Positions 25,577 through 33,380 of a stretch of 64,000 nt of DNA are shown here, piece after piece. The translations under genes were made by a program, and so were the position numbers. How positions within the stretch are numbered: the first letter of the stretch is position 1; every line of letters starts with the position of its first letter. Source of the stretch: UBA8079 sp965205535 (GTDB lineage: Bacteria; Pseudomonadota; Alphaproteobacteria; UBA6615); assembly GCA_965205535.1 (NCBI GenBank), contig CBDBHH010000005.1, forward strand, positions 372,001 to 436,000, given 5' to 3'. The notes beneath the pieces were generated by a model that worked only from the letters and a program-made list of their open reading frames with translations, ran no database searches and was not told the DNA's origin.

Positions 25577-27400
25577 CTACTGGGCGGCGGCGCCCTCAAG
25601 ATCGAACTGAAGCTCGGCAAGGCGCGCGTAGAGCCCGCCTTGACCGATCAATTCCTGATGGGTGCCCGCGGCGACAATCCGCCCCCCATCGATCACCACG
25701 ATGCGGTCGGCTGCCATGACCGTCGCCAGCCGATGGGCGATGACCAGCGTCGTCCGGTTCTGCATCAGGCCGGTCATCGCCGCCTGTACGGCACGTTCGG
25801 ACTCGGCATCGAGTGCGCTCGTTGCCTCATCGAGCAATAACAGCTCCGGGTCCCGCAGGATCGCACGCGCTATCGCCACCCGCTGTCGCTGGCCACCCGA
25901 CAACCGCACGCCCTTCTCGCCCAGGAAGGTGTCGAAACCGTCCGGCAGCGCCTCGATAAACTCAAGCGCCGATGCCGCATCCGCGGCGGCGCACACCTCA
26001 TCATCGTTGGCATCCGGGCGGCCGTAGCGGATGTTCTCCCAGGCATCGGCCGAGAAGATCACCGGCTCCTGGGGCACGAGGCCGACATGGCGGCGAAGGT
26101 CTTCGGGTGCCAGCTCGCGCAAATCGATTCCATCGAAACTCAAACGCCCGGCATCAGGATCATAAAAGCGCAGCAGCAGCTGGAAGACCGTGGTCTTGCC
26201 CGCGCCCGACGGCCCCACAAGTGCCACCGTCTCGCCCGGCGCCACGTCGAGGGAGAAATCCGATAGTGCCGCGTCTTCCGGGCGCGAGGGATATCGGAAC
26301 GTCACCCCGTCCAGCGTCACCCGGGCCGTGGCCCGTTCGGGCAGGGGTTTCGGGTTTGCCGGCGCGACGATCGCCGGCGCGATGTCCATCAGCTCGAACA
26401 GCCGTTCGGTTGCACCGGCCGCGCGTTGCAATTCGCCGATCACCTCGGATATGGCGCCAACCGAGGTCGCGACAATCACCGCATAAAACACGAACGCCGA
26501 AAGATCACCGGCGCTCAGGCGGCCGGAGATAACGTCGCGGCCGCCGATCCAAAGGATGATTCCGATGGCGCCGAAGATGAGCAGAATGACAATGGCCGTC
26601 AGCAGCGCGCGGGCGCGGATGCGCCGCACCGAGGTCGCGAACGTGTCCTCCACCCGTTCGGCGAAGCGCGCCCTGTCGAGAGCTTCATGTCCGAACGCCT
26701 GAACTGTTCGGATATTCGAGATTGATTCATCGACATAAGCGCTGACGTCGGCCAGCCGGTCGAGGCTCTCGCGGCTGAGCCGGCGCACCTGGCGCCCGAA
26801 AACCAGGATCGGCACCAGCACGAGCGGCACCACGACCAGGACCAGGAGCGTCAACCGCGGGCTGGTGATGCCGAGCATCACGAGACCACCACTGGCCAGC
26901 AACACATTGCGCAACGCCATGGAGGCAGACGTGCCGACGACGGCCTGGATCAGGGTGGTGTCGGCGGTGAGGCGCGACATCACCTCGCCGATTCGCATAG
27001 TCTCGTAGAAAGCAGGGTCGAGCCGCAGCGTGTGCTCGAAGACCGCCTTGCGCAGATCGGCCATCACCCGCTCGCCGATCCATGACACCAGGAAAAAGCG
27101 CGAATAGGTCGCCCCGGCGAGCACCACCACCACCACGAGCAGCGCGACCAGCGCGTCATCCAGCAACCCGGAGTTGCCGGCCGTAAATCCATCATCGACG
27201 AGGCGACGCAGACCCTGGCCGATCACCAGCACCGTGCCGGCTGCGATCGTCAGCGCAAGTACGGCACCGGCTATCGCCAAACGATACGGACGCAGGAAAC
27301 CGCCGAGCCTGCGGAGTTCGCGCAGGCTGCGCTTGGGCGGCTGCGTCTCGGTCCCATCGGAGCCCGCGGACGCGCGGCGTGATCGTGGTTGCATCGCCAT
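25577..27400 (-). CDS. ABC exporter, fused membrane and ATPase domains (MsbA/LmrA-like)
   Basis: Half-transporter expected to dimerise. Six membrane helices (about 40-330), then a nucleotide-binding domain with Walker A GPSGAGKTTVFQ, signature LSGGQRQRVAIARA, Walker B LLLLDEATSALD and switch His in VIAHRLATV. 607 residues from the ATG at 27400 (27394 is the alternative). It matches the alphaproteobacterial MsbA-like exporter branch; the substrate (lipid, drug or peptide) cannot be told. It is convergent with the MotB-like gene (18-base gap) and divergent from rpmE. Confidence 0.9.
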   Translation of the reverse strand: MAMQPRSRRASAGSDGTETQPPKRSLRELRRLGGFLRPYRLAIAGAVLALTIAAGTVLVIGQGLRRLVDDGFTAGNSGLLDDALVALLVVVVVLAGATYSRFFLVSWIGERVMADLRKAVFEHTLRLDPAFYETMRIGEVMSRLTADTTLIQAVVGTSASMALRNVLLASGGLVMLGITSPRLTLLVLVVVPLVLVPILVFGRQVRRLSRESLDRLADVSAYVDESISNIRTVQAFGHEALDRARFAERVEDTFATSVRRIRARALLTAIVILLIFGAIGIILWIGGRDVISGRLSAGDLSAFVFYAVIVATSVGAISEVIGELQRAAGATERLFELMDIAPAIVAPANPKPLPERATARVTLDGVTFRYPSRPEDAALSDFSLDVAPGETVALVGPSGAGKTTVFQLLLRFYDPDAGRLSFDGIDLRELAPEDLRRHVGLVPQEPVIFSADAWENIRYGRPDANDDEVCAAADAASALEFIEALPDGFDTFLGEKGVRLSGGQRQRVAIARAILRDPELLLLDEATSALDAESERAVQAAMTGLMQNRTTLVIAHRLATVMAADRIVVIDGGRIVAAGTHQELIGQGGLYARLAELQFDLEGAAAQ

Positions 27401-27480
27401 CTTGGAGACAGGGTTTAGCAGGCCCGGCAAACCCCGCCAACAAACGCCTTCGTGCACGTCCGATCCCGGTATACCAAGCC

Positions 27481-27509
27481 TTGCGGTTGCGGGCCGGCTT
27501 GGCTATAAC
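27481..27509 (+). promoter_or_regulatory. Predicted promoter of rpmE
   Basis: TTGCGG (27481-27486), 17-base spacer, TATAAC (27504-27509). Start near 27516, leaving a leader of about 23 bases before the rpmE ATG. Confidence 0.7.
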
Positions 27510-27538
27510 CACGGCCTTCCAAGCCTAGAGAGTGTGAG

Positions 27539-27781
27539 ATGAAAAAAGACATTCATCCCGAGTATCACGAGATTACGGTCGTCATGACCGACGGCAGCGA
27601 ATTCACGACCCGCTCGACCTATGGCGAGTCGGGCGACACGCTGCGTCTGGACATCGATCCCAAAACCCATCCCGCATGGACCGGCCAGCATCGCCTCGTC
27701 GATACCGGCGGCCAGGTCGCGAAGTTCAACAAGCGCTACGAAGGCTTTGGCCTGGGCGGCAGCGAAGCCGAAAACGGCTGA
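27539..27781 (+). CDS. rpmE: 50S ribosomal protein L31
   Basis: 80 residues, begins MKKDIHPEYHEITVVMTDG. It lacks the zinc-binding cysteines of the C+ type, so it is a zinc-independent L31 as is usual in alphaproteobacteria. It includes HPAWTGQHRLVDTGGQVAKF. It has its own promoter and terminator and so is monocistronic. Confidence 0.95.
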   Translation: MKKDIHPEYHEITVVMTDGSEFTTRSTYGESGDTLRLDIDPKTHPAWTGQHRLVDTGGQVAKFNKRYEGFGLGGSEAENG

Positions 27782-27810
27782 ACCAAACTCCAGAAAAATC
27801 GAGTGTTTTC

Positions 27811-27838
27811 CGGGCGTTGCAGTTGCAGCGCCCGTTTT
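27811..27838 (+). terminator. Intrinsic terminator after rpmE
   Basis: Ten-pair stem (27811-27820 with 27825-27834, one G-U pair), loop AGTT, followed by TTTTGATT. Confidence 0.85.
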
Positions 27839-27870
27839 GATTCCGGGCCGGGTTTCACCGACCGCAAGCC

Positions 27871-27898
27871 CTTGATCCGGAAAAACATCCACCTATAT
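27871..27898 (+). promoter_or_regulatory. RpoH (sigma-32) heat-shock promoter of the small heat-shock gene
   Basis: CTTG (27871-27874), 17-base spacer, CCTATAT (27892-27898). This fits the alphaproteobacterial RpoH consensus CTTG-N17-CYTATNT at every fixed position. Start near 27905, giving a leader of about 108 bases. Confidence 0.78.
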
Positions 27899-27905
27899 CG
27901 AGATT

Positions 27906-28012
27906 GTCGCGGGGAATGCCGACTTCGGGTTCCAGACCGCGTCCACATGGCAGGTCCCGGCCAATCGCGGGACTGTCGACATCACAGTTGCTCTTTAAGG
28001 AGGACAAGTGAA
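27906..28012 (+). promoter_or_regulatory. Probable ROSE-type RNA thermometer in the hsp20 leader
   Basis: The leader is about 108 bases. It holds a GTCCCG/CGGGAC hairpin (about 27954-27973) and, next to the ribosome site, TTGCT (27988-27992) just before AAGGAGG (27997-28003). In ROSE elements U(U/C)GCU pairs with the ribosome site and melts on heating; here it is the right motif in the right place before an hsp20 gene. No folding program was run. Confidence 0.55.
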
Positions 28013-28477
28013 ATGCGTACCTACAATCTCGATTTGACGCCCTTATTCCGTTCGTCGGTCGGTTTCGACCGGGTCGGTCAGATGCTGGATTCGGCCTTTA
28101 ACAGCGAAGCGCCATCCTATCCGCCCTACAACATCGAAAAACGCGGCGACGACGAGTATCGCGTGACCATGGCGGTCGCGGGGTTCGGTCTGGGCGATAT
28201 CGACATCACCCAAACGAACAACTCGCTGGTCGTGAAGGGCGAGCAGGCCAAAACCGATGACGGGGACAGCTTCCTCCATCGCGGCATTGCCACCCGCGCG
28301 TTCGAACGACGCTTCGATCTTGCCGACCATGTAAACGTGACCAAGGCCGACCTTGTGAACGGCCTGCTGGTCATCGATCTGACGCGCGAAGTGCCCGAGG
28401 CGCTGAAGCCGCGCAAGATCGAGATCGCCGCCGGCGGTGCCGCCCAGACTCTCGACCATGAGAAGAAGGCCGCATAA
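28013..28477 (+). CDS. Small heat-shock protein, Hsp20 (IbpA-like)
   Basis: ATP-independent chaperone holding unfolded proteins. 154 residues, begins MRTYNLDLTPLFRSSVGFDR as in IbpA-type proteins. The alpha-crystallin domain (about 35-125) includes YRVTMAVAGF and LVNGLLVIDLTREVPE. The start is set by AAGGAGG 9 bases upstream. The frame is open back to 27803, but that stretch contains the rpmE terminator and the RpoH promoter. Expression is likely heat-induced at both transcription and translation. Confidence 0.95.
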   Translation: MRTYNLDLTPLFRSSVGFDRVGQMLDSAFNSEAPSYPPYNIEKRGDDEYRVTMAVAGFGLGDIDITQTNNSLVVKGEQAKTDDGDSFLHRGIATRAFERRFDLADHVNVTKADLVNGLLVIDLTREVPEALKPRKIEIAAGGAAQTLDHEKKAA

Positions 28478-28500
28478 CACCGCATCACATTCGCAAAGGA

Positions 28501-28530
28501 GGGCCCGCCGGATACGGCGGGCCCTTTTTT
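28501..28530 (+). terminator. Intrinsic terminator after hsp20
   Basis: Perfect 10-bp stem (28501-28510 with 28515-28524), loop GATA, then six T. Confidence 0.93.
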
Positions 28531-28603
28531 GTTGGCGCGGCGTGTATAAAGACCCCAAGGCAGCCGACGCAGCGCTGCCCGGAAAATTCAGGGGAGGCAT
28601 TCC

Positions 28604-29749
28604 ATGCAGCACAGCAAAGACCGAATTCTGACAACCCATGTCGGCAGCCTGCCGCGTCCCGAAGACCTGGAAGACCTCCTCTATAAAGTCGAATTCGGCG
28701 AGGAATATGACGCCGCCGCGTTCGACGCGACGGTGACCCGTGCCGTGGCCAATATCGTTGCCGCCCAGCGTGAATGGGGTCTCGACGTCATCAATGACGG
28801 CGAGATGAGCAAGACCGGCTACGCCACCTATATCCAGCAACGCCTGGACGGGTTCTCGGGCGACAGCCCCTCGGTGCGCTTCGACGATCTCTCGGGTTTC
28901 CCCGGTTACCGCAAGATGCTCGCCCGCATGGCCGAAACACGCCGCCTGAATCGGCCCTGTTGTACGAGTGAAGTGGTCATCCGCGACCGCGAACCCATGC
29001 GCAAGGACATCGAGAACCTGACCGCGGCGTCAAAAGGCAGCGACGCGAGCGAGTTCTTCATGAACGCCGCCTCGCCCGGCGTCATCACCGTGTTCCAGCA
29101 CAACGAGTTCTACCCCGATGACGACGCCTATCTCGACGCGCTGTCCGGTGTCATGCGCGAAGAGTATGAAGCGATCGCGAATGCGGGCTTCGTCCTGCAG
29201 ATCGACTGCCCCGACCTGGCCATGGGCCGCCACACCGAGTATCGCGAACTGTCGGATGCAGACTTTCTGAAACATGCCGAGATGCAGATCGAGGCACTCA
29301 ACGCTGCGCTTGAAAACATCCCCGCCGACCGGGTGCGCATGCATATCTGCTGGGGCAACTACGAGGGCCCCCACCATCTCGATATCCCGTTCGAGGCGAT
29401 CTTCGACGTGGTCATGAAGGCCAAGCCCCAAGGGCTGCTGGTCGAATCGTCCAACCCGCGCCACGCCCATGAATGGCGGGTGTTCGAGGACAGGAAGCTG
29501 CCCGACGACAAGATCATCATCCCGGGCGTGATCGACAGCGTGACCAACTATATCGAGCACCCCGGCGTCGTCGCGGACCGGATCTGCAACTATGCAAACG
29601 TCGTGGGGCGCGAGCGGGTCATGGCCGGCGCCGATTGCGGCTTCGCGACCTTCGCCGGTATCGGCAAGGTGAATCCGGACATCGCCATCGAAAAGTTCAA
29701 ATCGCTGGTACGCGGCGCGGAAATCGCTTCCGAGCGTTTGTGGAGTTAG
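28604..29749 (+). CDS. MetE-like methyltransferase (C-terminal catalytic domain only)
   Basis: 381 residues, UROD/MetE fold. It resembles the C-terminal half of cobalamin-independent methionine synthase. The zinc ligands expected for MetE are visible: His247 and Cys249 in MHICWGNYEG, Glu281 in LLVESSN and Cys345 in GADCGF. It begins with the family TTHVGSLPRPEDL. It lacks the N-terminal MetE half, so it may methylate homocysteine from a donor other than polyglutamyl methyl-THF, or demethylate another compound. GGGGAGG precedes the ATG. Its stop is shared with the opposite gene. Confidence 0.85.
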   Translation: MQHSKDRILTTHVGSLPRPEDLEDLLYKVEFGEEYDAAAFDATVTRAVANIVAAQREWGLDVINDGEMSKTGYATYIQQRLDGFSGDSPSVRFDDLSGFPGYRKMLARMAETRRLNRPCCTSEVVIRDREPMRKDIENLTAASKGSDASEFFMNAASPGVITVFQHNEFYPDDDAYLDALSGVMREEYEAIANAGFVLQIDCPDLAMGRHTEYRELSDADFLKHAEMQIEALNAALENIPADRVRMHICWGNYEGPHHLDIPFEAIFDVVMKAKPQGLLVESSNPRHAHEWRVFEDRKLPDDKIIIPGVIDSVTNYIEHPGVVADRICNYANVVGRERVMAGADCGFATFAGIGKVNPDIAIEKFKSLVRGAEIASERLWS

Positions 29750-30195
29750 CCGTCAACCTGCAGCGACGCCAACCCGGCCCGCACATGGTCGGGCACCGGG
29801 ATCGGTTTCATCTCTCCCGGTCGCACATAGACATGCACGAAGTGGCCCGTCGCGGAGGGCGCATCGGCGCCTTCCTTGAAGATCGCAATCTCATACGTCA
29901 CCGATGAGTTGCCCAGCCGGCGCACCCGCACGCCCACATCCAGGACGTCGGGAAACGCGATCTCGCTGTGGAAACGACAGCCCGTCTCCACGACCATGCC
30001 GACGGGTTCACGCTTGCGATAGTCGAGCCCGGTGAAACGCATCAGGAATTCATTCACTGCGGTGTCGAAATAGGAATAGTAGGTCACGTTGTTGACGTGG
30101 CCATAAACATCATTGTCCATCCATCGGGTCGGGATCTGCAGGAAATGCCGATAATTGTCCCGCCGCTCTTCGCGCTCGTTTTTCGTGTCGCTCAT
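29746..30195 (-). CDS. Acyl-CoA thioesterase, 4HBT hotdog family
   Basis: 149 residues. The catalytic segment RWMDNDVYGHVNNVTYYSYFD has the DxDxxGHVNN pattern of 4-hydroxybenzoyl-CoA-type thioesterases. The substrate is not determinable. It overlaps the upstream hydrolase gene by 4 bases (coupled), and its stop codon overlaps that of the convergent MetE-like gene. Confidence 0.88.
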   Translation of the reverse strand: MSDTKNEREERRDNYRHFLQIPTRWMDNDVYGHVNNVTYYSYFDTAVNEFLMRFTGLDYRKREPVGMVVETGCRFHSEIAFPDVLDVGVRVRRLGNSSVTYEIAIFKEGADAPSATGHFVHVYVRPGEMKPIPVPDHVRAGLASLQVDG

Positions 30196-30992
30196 CGCAT
30201 GTTGTCCAGAAAGTCAGAAATGATGTCGATCGTCTCGTTCGGCCGCTCGACCATGATCATATGGCCCGTGTCGGGAAGGATCTCGACCCGCGCACCCGCG
30301 ATCACCCCGCGCAGCCCCTTCGATGCACCGACCGGCGTCATACGATCGCCGGCGGCCATCAGGAACAGGGTCGGGCATGTGACCTTCGCCGCCGCATCCA
30401 GCGCGCCCGTCCATCCGTTGCACGCCGCGAGATCGTTGCCGAGCACGTCCACCGGGCATGACGCCAGCAGCGCGCGACCGCCGCCGCGCAGCCACAAACC
30501 CGGCGCCTGATGCCCACCCTTGTGGGCCGGCTTGCCGAAACCCCAGTCGGTAATCATCTCCCAGGCCACCGGGTCATTGGCCGCTGACGCCGCCAGCAGA
30601 TCCGGGTGCACCTGCATATGGTCCGACGGCCCGATCAGGGTCAGCGATGATGTTCGCGCCGGTGCCTTTCCCGCAGCGGCCAGCACGATGAGAGACCCCA
30701 TCGAATGCCCCGCGAGATGCGCCGTCTCGACACCGGTCGCATCGGCAAATCGCCAAAGCCATTCGCCGAAGCCGTCAATCGTTGTCGGCGTGCGACCGCC
30801 GGAGCGCCCGTGTCCGGGCAGATCGGGCACCAGCACGTTGTAGCCGTGATGGGCAAAGTAACGTGTCTGCAGGCCCCAGGCGCTGTGATCGTTTCCGCCT
30901 CCGTGAATCAGCACGAGCGTGGGCAACTCCGGATCGAATTCACGACCCCCGGTGTGAACAAAGACAGGCTGACCGTCGACATTCATTTCCAT
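30192..30992 (-). CDS. Alpha/beta-fold hydrolase
   Basis: 266 residues. Oxyanion segment LIHGGGNDHSAWG, nucleophile elbow GHSMGS, catalytic Asp in AGDRMTPVG and His in PDTGHMIMVE complete the triad. Likely an esterase or thioesterase; paired with the downstream hotdog thioesterase. It begins 10 bases past the metY stop, so metY, hydrolase and thioesterase may form one transcript. Confidence 0.88.
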   Translation of the reverse strand: MEMNVDGQPVFVHTGGREFDPELPTLVLIHGGGNDHSAWGLQTRYFAHHGYNVLVPDLPGHGRSGGRTPTTIDGFGEWLWRFADATGVETAHLAGHSMGSLIVLAAAGKAPARTSSLTLIGPSDHMQVHPDLLAASAANDPVAWEMITDWGFGKPAHKGGHQAPGLWLRGGGRALLASCPVDVLGNDLAACNGWTGALDAAAKVTCPTLFLMAAGDRMTPVGASKGLRGVIAGARVEILPDTGHMIMVERPNETIDIISDFLDNMR

Positions 30993-31002
30993 GATGGCCC
31001 TC

Positions 31003-32307
31003 CTATTTCTGAGAGGCGCGCAGCGCCTGCTTCAAATCCGCGACGATGTCGCCCGGGTCCTCGAGCCCGATGGCCAGGCGCACCATTTCTTCGCCCACGC
31101 CGGCCGCCTCGAGGTCTGCCGCGCTCATCTGCTGATGGGTCGTGCTCGCCGGGTGAATCACCAGCGACTTGGCGTCGCCCACATTGGCCAGATGGGAGAA
31201 CAGCTCCAGCGCCTCGATGAATTTCGCACCCGCGCGCCGCGGCCCCTCGGTGCCGGGCTTGACGCCGAACGTCACGATGGCGCCTGCACCATCGGGCAGC
31301 AGCGTCTTGGCCAGTGCATGGTCGGGATGGCTCTCGAGGCCCGGATAGGTAACCCAGGCTACCTCGTCGGCAGCGCTCAGAAACTCGGCCGCGGTTTGCG
31401 CGTTCGCCACATGTTGCGCCATGCGTATCGGCAGGGTCTCGAGCCCCTGCAGAAGATAGAACGCGGTCTGCGGCGCCATGCAGGCGCCGAAATCACGCAA
31501 GCCCTCGGCGCGCGCGCGCATGATGAAGGCAGCAGGACCAAACTCCTCGGCAAAATCCAGCCCGTGATACCCCGCATAGGGCTCGGTCATACCCGGGAAC
31601 TTGCCCGATGCCTCCCAGTCGAAGCTCCCGCCATCAATCAACACACCGCCGATCGCGACCCCATGTCCGCCGATCCATTTGGTGGCCGAGTGCATGATGA
31701 GATCGGCCCCGTGCTCGAACGGATGGAGCAGTGCCGGGGTTGAGAATGTGGCATCCACCAGCAGCGGCAGGCCAGCGGCATGAGCCACCGCCGCGACCGC
31801 CGCAATATCGAGAACCTCAAGACCCGGATTACCGATCGTCTCGGCGAAGACCAGGCGTGTCTCGTCACGAATGGCGGCCTTGAATGCATCGGGGTCGCGC
31901 GGGTCCACGAATGTGGTGGTAATTCCGAACCTCGGCAGCGTGTGAACGAACAGGTTATGGGTGCCACCGTATATGTTCCGCGAGGCGACGATATGCCCGC
32001 CTGCCCCCATCAGGGTCATCACCGCGAGGCTCATGGCTGCCTGCCCGCTCGCCGTCGCGATCGCGCCGACCCCGCCCTCGAGTGCGGCCATGCGTTCCTC
32101 GAACACGGCAACCGTCGGGTTCGAGATGCGTGAATAGATGTGGCCGGCGCGTTCGAGATTGAACAGGCTCGCCGCATATTCGACATCCGGAAACACATAG
32201 GAGGTCGACTGATAGATCGGCGCGGCGCGCGCACCCGTTACCGGATCAGGATGCTGTCCTGCATGCAGGCTGAGGGTGGCGAACTTCAGATGCTTGGGAT
32301 CGATCAT
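31003..32307 (-). CDS. metY: O-acetylhomoserine aminocarboxypropyltransferase (MetY-like)
   Basis: PLP enzyme of the Cys/Met metabolism family, making homocysteine from O-acetylhomoserine and sulfide. It begins LKFATLSLHAGQHPDPVTGARA, has the tetramer/PLP segment YSRISNPTVAVFEERMAALEGG and the PLP lysine in SATKWIGGHG. 434 residues fits MetY; MetZ and MetC/B are shorter. Homocysteine from this enzyme could feed the MetE-like protein nearby. The leader upstream is unusual, with three terminators between it and trcR. Confidence 0.9.
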   Translation of the reverse strand: MIDPKHLKFATLSLHAGQHPDPVTGARAAPIYQSTSYVFPDVEYAASLFNLERAGHIYSRISNPTVAVFEERMAALEGGVGAIATASGQAAMSLAVMTLMGAGGHIVASRNIYGGTHNLFVHTLPRFGITTTFVDPRDPDAFKAAIRDETRLVFAETIGNPGLEVLDIAAVAAVAHAAGLPLLVDATFSTPALLHPFEHGADLIMHSATKWIGGHGVAIGGVLIDGGSFDWEASGKFPGMTEPYAGYHGLDFAEEFGPAAFIMRARAEGLRDFGACMAPQTAFYLLQGLETLPIRMAQHVANAQTAAEFLSAADEVAWVTYPGLESHPDHALAKTLLPDGAGAIVTFGVKPGTEGPRRAGAKFIEALELFSHLANVGDAKSLVIHPASTTHQQMSAADLEAAGVGEEMVRLAIGLEDPGDIVADLKQALRASQK

Positions 32308-32381
32308 GGGGCTTGTCCGGCAGCGATGGGAATGCGCCGCGAAACTTATCCCAACCAGACCCGGGCTTGAACCGGATCGGC

Positions 32382-32417
32382 AAAAGAAAACCGCTCCGGA
32401 AGGGGGTCCCGAAGCGG
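32382..32417 (-). terminator. Terminator-like hairpin nearest metY
   Basis: Minus-strand stem of 11 pairs (32407-32417 with 32391-32401, two G-U pairs), 5-base loop, then UUUUCUUUU (32382-32390). It lies about 75 bases upstream of metY and could act as an attenuator. Confidence 0.7.
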
Positions 32418-32438
32418 CTCGAAGTCAAACAGGGAGGC

Positions 32439-32462
32439 AAAAAAGGGATCTGGGTAAGATCC
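32439..32462 (-). terminator. Middle terminator-like hairpin upstream of metY
   Basis: Minus-strand stem GGATCT/AGATCC (32457-32462 with 32446-32451), 5-base loop, then C and six U (32439-32444). The stem is short, but the U-run is strong. Confidence 0.65.
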
Positions 32463-32542
32463 GAAGATGGTCTATGGGAGGAGCCATCACACCCAAAATC
32501 GCCGAAATTGTCTAAGGAACGGTTAACGCCGCGCCCAGAAAC

Positions 32543-32570
32543 GAAAAACGGGGCCCAGAACGGACCCCGC
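32543..32570 (-). terminator. Intrinsic terminator after trcR
   Basis: Minus-strand stem of 8 pairs (32562-32569 with 32549-32556, one G-U), 5-base loop, then five U (32544-32548). It lies 30 bases past the trcR stop codon. Confidence 0.82.
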
Positions 32571-32599
32571 ATTCGCGTTAATCTTTAATTATCAGAGAC

Positions 32600-33253
32600 T
32601 TAGTTGTCGCCCTGATTGTTCCCGCCAATGCGCACATCGGCCATCCAATCGGGAATTCGGCTCTGTGCGGGCTCTTCTTCGGGGATCAAATCCGCGCTGA
32701 TCGGACGGCGATCGTCGGCGGCCGGCGCGCGGCCTGCCTTGCGGCCCTTCTCGATCGCCTCGTCGAGATCAACCTGGCGGCACAGGCCGATGGTCACAGG
32801 ATCACGGGGCTGGATCTGGGAAGAATTCCAGTGGGTCCGGTCGCGGATGGCGGTGATCGTCGGCTTGGTGGTACCGATCAGCTTGCCAATCTGCGCATCA
32901 CTCAGCTCCGGGTAATAGCGCACCAGATAGGCGATGCCATCGGGCTTGTCCTGGCGTTTCGACACCGGAACATACCGCGGGCCCTTGGTGCGTTTGACCG
33001 GGGCCGGGTTGTCCGATTCCTGGAGCACGAGACGCGCCGCCGGATCGGCCTGGCAACGTTCGATCTCTGACCACTCGACCTGACCGTTCGCCACGGGATC
33101 GAGCCCGCGCATGCCGACCCCGACTTCGCCGTCGGCGATGCCTTGAATCTCGAGCTGGTGCATGCCGGTGAAGTCTGCGATCTGCGCGAACGACAGCGAC
33201 GTATTCTCTACAAGCCAAACCGCCGTGGCCTTCGGCATCAACGGAGGTGCCAT
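32600..33253 (-). CDS. trcR: Cell cycle transcriptional regulator TrcR (DUF1013)
   Basis: 217 residues. Begins MAPPLMPKATAVWLVENTSLSFAQIADF, the hallmark of the alphaproteobacterial DUF1013 family, which is conserved in the class and described as cell-cycle regulator TrcR. A second helix-turn-helix-like stretch reads ELSDAQIGKLIGTTKPTITA, followed by RDRTHWNSSQIQPRDPVT. The C-terminus is acidic and low in complexity. It has its own promoter (33333-33361) and terminator (32543-32570). Confidence 0.9.
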   Translation of the reverse strand: MAPPLMPKATAVWLVENTSLSFAQIADFTGMHQLEIQGIADGEVGVGMRGLDPVANGQVEWSEIERCQADPAARLVLQESDNPAPVKRTKGPRYVPVSKRQDKPDGIAYLVRYYPELSDAQIGKLIGTTKPTITAIRDRTHWNSSQIQPRDPVTIGLCRQVDLDEAIEKGRKAGRAPAADDRRPISADLIPEEEPAQSRIPDWMADVRIGGNNQGDN

Positions 33254-33332
33254 GAATTCTCCTTTCGCCGGTCGTCCGCGCCGCGCGCGTCAAAACCGGG
33301 CCAATTCATCATCCCTGTGGGGGTTGCGCCAC

Positions 33333-33361
33333 TATATATGCGGCGATACGCCGAAATGCAA
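33333..33361 (-). promoter_or_regulatory. Predicted trcR promoter with palindromic spacer
   Basis: Minus strand TTGCAT (33356-33361), 17-base spacer, TATATA (33333-33338). The spacer carries a perfect inverted repeat CGGCG-ATA-CGCCG (33341-33353), a possible operator. Start near 33326, with a leader of about 73 bases. Confidence 0.65.
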
Positions 33362-33380
33362 AGAACACAGCACATTGTCG

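Noticed and set aside
27803..28012. N-terminal extension of the hsp20 frame
   Set aside because: The stretch holds the rpmE terminator, the RpoH promoter and the leader; the strong ribosome site sets the start at 28013.
32308..32599. SAM-II or other known methionine riboswitch before metY
   Set aside because: I could not match the conserved pseudoknot core; only simple terminator-like hairpins are visible.
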